Source of the DNA: Epiperipatus broadwayi
Lineage: Eukaryota; Onychophora; Udeonychophora; Euonychophora; Peripatidae
Direction of reading: 5' to 3'
Assembly: GCA_028023455.1 (NCBI GenBank)
Contig: JAQFVV010000013.1
Location: forward strand, 744,001 to 808,000
Length of the DNA: 64,000 nucleotides
Made by a program: the position numbers and the translations under genes. How positions within the stretch are numbered: position 1 is the first letter of the stretch; the number at the start of each line of letters is the position of its first letter. The notes beneath the pieces are model-generated. The model searched no databases and was not told the DNA's origin. It saw nothing but the letters and a program-made list of their open reading frames with translations. Positions 60,280 through 64,000 of the stretch are shown here, one piece after another.

Positions 60280-62496
60280 TGTAACGATATATAAATATGT
60301 CGTTACATTAATTTAAAATAAAAACTTAAAAGTTCGCAAATAAAAGGAAAAAACTAAACGCTAAAATTAAAACATTGTTAAACGTGTATACATTCGCACA
60401 GATGTTAAACTTTAAAAATATTTTTTTTCATAAACAAAAAAAAAAAAGTATTTGAATGTATTTTTTTTAAATAAAAAAATACAAGATTGAAATATAAAAA
60501 TATTTTAATAAAAAAAAATAACGTAAGTTAAAATAAAAGCAGGTATTAATTAATTCCTGTAATCTATAAAAGGAAATGATTGTTTATTAATTATCTAAAA
60601 GCTGTTTAATTAAAAAGTCAGATGGAAAGTTAGATAAGAGAAGAAAGAGATTTTAGCTTGACAAATGGAAGCACTAAGCCTTGGCCCGGACCATAACGAA
60701 AAAAACAGATTAGTGACGTTTTGTTCAGTGAATCCTTGTGGATGATATAAAAAAAAAATATTGAGTTGGGGAGCTGTTTTCAACTTGGTTGGGGAGACGA
60801 GCGATAAAGATGCACTTTATCGTTCTCTCCCACTTATCTCTGAAATGAAATGAATGATACCAGGACAGAACCAGCAACTGCCACCTCCAAAACATCAGAC
60901 CGGTTTTCCAGGAAAGTCTGTGTGGGAATTGCCAATGGGAACAGGGACTTTTCTACCATAAGCAATAGAACTGAACAATTGTTAAAATCATAACCTTAAT
61001 TAAGAACTTTAAAGATTGCTAAGTAAATTTAAATTTTATAAAAAGGAACAATTCTTAAAATCAATCAAGAACTTTCGTCAAGTTGAACAAATTAATAAAC
61101 AAGCCGACTTATTTAAAATGGACTCTTATCTGACTTTTTGTAAGTTTTAAATCAAATTAATAATGGTTAATTTTATATCTTTCCCGATTGTTAAAAGAAT
61201 CATTTCCCTGTTAATATTTTTTTATGTGTAGTAATATTTTATTGTAGAAATTATTAAATGCATTACATTTAAGTTGTCTATAGACGCTTGCATGGATTCG
61301 TTTGCGGTTAATTAGATTTTGGTTTTCATATTTGATCAAAATATATAGACATTCGATAAATAATGATACCTTACGGTGAGTATCTAAAATGTATTTATTC
61401 GGATGTCTTTTAAGTTATTGGTGACAACGCAAGTATCTTATGGTGAATACTATTGGGTTACTTATAAGTTTCCCTCTGCGATTGTCGGTATCAATAATTT
61501 TGTATTTTGATCGTTTATGTTTATTTTGAAATGTTTTTGACTGTGGAATCTGTGTAATCGATCTATACCCAACATTTTTAAATAAATCTGTGCGAACGTA
61601 TATAAATGTTAAAATTAAGTCGGGCGCGAATGGCTATATAGTTTTGTAAAGTTGTATTAAGGGAGGGTAATCTTAGGTTATTAATTTCGTAGTTGAATTG
61701 GTTCAATGGATTGGATATATTTGTGTAATTAGTAAATGTAGTATGAGATCCGCTACGGGCAGGATTATAGATATACACCACACACCCTCTGTTTGCCTAT
61801 GGATGGGTTTGTAAGTCGGCAGAAGACCGCAGTCCATTCCTATGGAGTTTTTAGTTTATTGATCTACTTGCCCACAGATGTCACATTCCTGTTGGTGGAG
61901 AGTCAATGTCTTCTCTATTTCTACTTATTGTTCAGATGTACATTCCTGACAATATAGTATTTTGTGTTGTCGTATCATGCTACATTGAATACATGAATGT
62001 ATCAGATGGATTGGCGCTAGTTGATTGCGAAATTTGTTGCCTAAGGTTAAATCAGGGAAGAATATTTTCCTTTCAAATGCAGACCTATGTAGTCCATTCA
62101 TACTCGACCCTCTAAATAAAATATTAAACATTATAGCAAGCTATTTTAAATGTAAAATTAAAAATTAAGATAAAAATCTAAATGTTAAACTTATTCCTCG
62201 AATTTAGAATGATTTTATATGTGCGTAAATAAATATTTTTCTGTGTTAATTTCTGGCAGTGGCTTTTATTATTTTATTCTTTTATATTTAAGATATAAAA
62301 TTTATAGATTTTTATCTCGGCATCTCCGCTGAGCTAGTGACAATGGGCTAACGATCTAAATATGTAAATGAAGTGGAATCCTAACAGCGCGTATCTGCCT
62401 ACTTTATAAATTTTTCTAGGCTCAAATGCCTAGATGGCGCCCTTTGGTAGTGCGGTGCGGTGCGATGCGATCTACCACTTCGTTTGGATCGTTATA
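60280..62496 (+). repeat. 3' LTR (2217 bp)
   Basis: Matches the 5' LTR base for base except about 17 substitutions and three homopolymer length changes counted by eye. About 12 of the 17 substitutions are C/T or G/A changes at CpG sites. The TATA box (60565) and AATAAA (62115-62120) are kept. It is followed by ATATAATCCC, the right flank. Confidence 0.88.
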
Positions 62497-62689
62497 ATAT
62501 ATAATCCCATTGATATATATTGAAAATGTTTCAGAAGTCTTATTTATATGTAGAAAGAATTCTATATGTACCTATATCTATATTTTAATTTAAAACAAAA
62601 ATAATTACTGAAAATAATATAAGTAAGACATTTCATTTGTTCCAATACTTTTATAGTGTATTTTTGAAGTTTAAAAACATTTCTTGAGA

Positions 62690-63020
62690 AAGTGTTAAAA
62701 TATGTTATATCATCATCAACCATTATCAATCCACTGCAGGATGAAGGTCTCTCCAAGTTCAATCCATCTTTTCCTATCTTTAGCTTCTCTTCTCCACATC
62801 ACCCCTGCACACTTTCTTATTTCATCCATCCATCTCCCATGTGGTCTCTTTCTAGGTCTTTTACAATCTCTTGGAATCCAGTTTAAAATTTCAATTGTCC
62901 ATCTATTATCATCTCTTCTAACAATATGTCCAGCCCAACCCCACTTCAGTCTTTTAATTTTTCCAATGAGATCAGTAACAACTGTTTGTTTTCTTACCCA
63001 TACATTGCGTTTTCAATCCC
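62690..63020 (-). pseudogene. RTE-like LINE 3' end, well preserved
   Basis: One uninterrupted minus-strand frame runs from about 63018 to 62732 with a natural stop. It reads NVWVRKQTVVTDLIGKIKRL, then WGWAGHIVRRDDNRW, then HGRWMDEIRKCAGVMWRREA, and ends ILQWIDNG. This is the C-terminal tail typical of RTE-like LINEs (the W-x-W-A-G-H, R-W and D-D-I/E-I blocks). An upstream in-frame stop shows 5' truncation. A GATGATGAT-type tail follows on the minus strand. Plus-strand frames here are shadows. The copy at 4690-5530 is an older relative. Confidence 0.9.
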
Positions 63021-63035
63021 TTCTTGTTATATAAA

Positions 63036-63587
63036 TAACATAATCAAATCGTTTATTGGTCAAAACTTCATAAAAAATTTGAGCATTAGAAGTGATAGAG
63101 CTGCAATCCATGGACTTTGAATTCAAAATCTGGCATTCTTTCACTCACTAAACTATAAAAAGTATTAAAAGATGTGAAAAGCTAAAGCCAGTCAAAAATA
63201 ATGCTATACTTAGATTGTATGGCAGCCCAGATTTTTGATAAATGTACAGTTTTCAATGCCTGTAATCTACTGAAGATGTGTTAGTTTTTAAATTAAAACA
63301 AAATTAATAAATCGATTGTTAAATTTAAAAAATTCCACTAAATTTCATCAAGAAGCTTTATTTCAATTGCGTTTTTTTTTTTATTTTAATGTGGGAAGTG
63401 ACAAGATGCTCTTAACATTGTCATACTTTGGTTTCAATTTGCATGTTTCTTTTTATCAGTATTTTTTTGGGTGAATTGTCATAATGATAAAAATTTGGAA
63501 CCTATATGTCAGTTGATGTGTTAATGATCATAATACGATTGCTCACTGCTGACATGAATAAAGTGTAAATATTGTATTTGATTAGAA
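63036..63587. other. No gene seen
   Basis: AT-rich, no recognised frame or repeat border. Confidence 0.5.
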
Positions 63588-63870
63588 GGAATTTAAACCC
63601 AGACTTTCAAGCTCCCTTCAGTCATTCATTCCATCTTATATATCTAATATACATGGCCACCTATATGTGAAAAAATCTCTCCAATATATGTATTTCATGC
63701 TGAATTAGCACTTATCATTTAATCCAGGTCATCATTTCCCATATATATATATATATATAATTAGTGCTTGGTTTGAGTTAATATAAGATAACAAATCTTC
63801 AAACTCTAATGGACAGGTTTCAATCTTCTTCACTCTCCAACTCTTCAGCCATCCACATCATTGAAAATCT
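63588..63870 (+). repeat. Dispersed repeat, copy 2 (first copy at 28556-28840)
   Basis: Shares CAGACTTTCAAGCTC, ATTTCATGCTGAATTAGCA, a TA tract, AGTGCTTGGTTT, AAGATAACAAATCTTCAAAC and CCAACTCTTCAGCCATCCA in the same order as the first copy. Confidence 0.65.
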
Positions 63871-64000
63871 GATGATGACATGTTCCAAAGCTTTTGTTTT
63901 CCAATTTTGTTGCCATACCCATGTTTGAACATGCCATCATCAGATTTTGAATGATGTGGATGGCTGAAGAATTGAAGAATTGAGAAGATTAAAGCCTGTA
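63808..64000. repeat. Palindrome cut by the window end
   Basis: The arm 63808-63888 (ending CATCATTGAAAATCTGATGATG) is the reverse complement of 63922-64000 (CATCATCAGATTTTGAATGATG onward), with a loop of about 33 bp. It is an inverted duplication of the tail of the dispersed repeat at 63588. The right arm may continue past the window. Confidence 0.85.

Larger units (their letters stand above)
57476..62496 (+). mobile_element. Non-autonomous LTR retrotransposon with 2.2-kb LTRs
   Basis: Two nearly identical direct repeats (57476-59693 and 60280-62496) flank a 586-bp interior. The interior starts with a 2-bp spacer and a perfect tRNA-Lys(1,2)-type primer binding site. The LTR starts TGTAACGAT and ends ATCGTTATA, an inverted repeat with one mismatch. 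The element sits in a TA tract with TATAT on the left and ATATA or TATAT on the right. That fits a 5-bp target duplication, but the tract makes this ambiguous. The interior has no gag, pol or env, so proteins would have to come from another element. LTR divergence near 1 percent makes it the youngest LTR insertion in the window. Confidence 0.88.

Noticed and set aside
62702-63034. 110-codon plus-strand frame
   Set aside because: It is antisense to the RTE-like LINE C-terminus, which has clear motifs on the minus strand.

Overview
This is animal (metazoan) nuclear DNA from a gene-poor, repeat-rich region. By eye it is roughly three-quarters A+T. It is full of (TA)n microsatellites and homopolymers, and no open frame is longer than about 160 codons. 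I found no intact host gene. Everything recognisably protein-coding is a decayed transposable-element remnant: AP-endonuclease LINEs, RTE-like LINE 3' ends, a Gypsy-type pol and a hAT-like transposase end. Decayed CpG sites in two LTR pairs suggest a genome with CpG methylation. The mixture would fit a mollusc, a cnidarian or another AT-rich invertebrate, and I cannot fix the species from this sequence.

Layout. 1.7-3.7 kb: a terminal-inverted-repeat DNA element with a palindromic left end and a diverged internal tandem repeat. 4.2-7.4 kb: copies of a foldback repeat family and an RTE-like LINE 3' end. 9.3-14 kb: a decayed LINE with endonuclease at the front and a CCHC motif at the end. 15.66-17.27 kb: a hAT-type element with a perfect 8-bp target duplication and a tRNA-Gly-like pseudogene inside. 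17.45-20.72 kb: an old Gypsy-type element with both LTRs but no visible reverse transcriptase. 23.9-29.1 kb: a probable larger hAT element holding a recent 0.79-kb tandem duplication. 29-41 kb: very AT-rich DNA with one candidate minus-strand LTR. 41.5-45 kb: a palindromic MITE, then a degenerate tandem array of about 0.3-kb units interrupted by a 1.08-kb hAT element.

45-64 kb. 49.9-51.5 kb (minus) and 55.4-56.4 kb (plus) hold two more copies of the LINE family seen at 9.3-14 kb. At 54.2-54.7 kb a tRNA-headed SINE lies opposite an inverted copy of its body. 57.48-62.50 kb holds the most striking object: two roughly 2.2-kb LTRs that differ by about 1 percent and flank a 586-bp interior. The interior begins with a perfect tRNA-Lys(1,2)-type primer binding site and has no recognisable gag or pol. 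62.7-63.0 kb is a well-preserved RTE-like 3' end on the minus strand. The window closes in a palindromic repeat.

The genes do not form a pathway. The window is a record of successive insertions: an LTR element into a (TA)n tract, a hAT into a tandem array, and an old Gypsy element beside a hAT. Coordinates of repeat borders are by-eye estimates unless a target duplication or terminal repeat fixes them.
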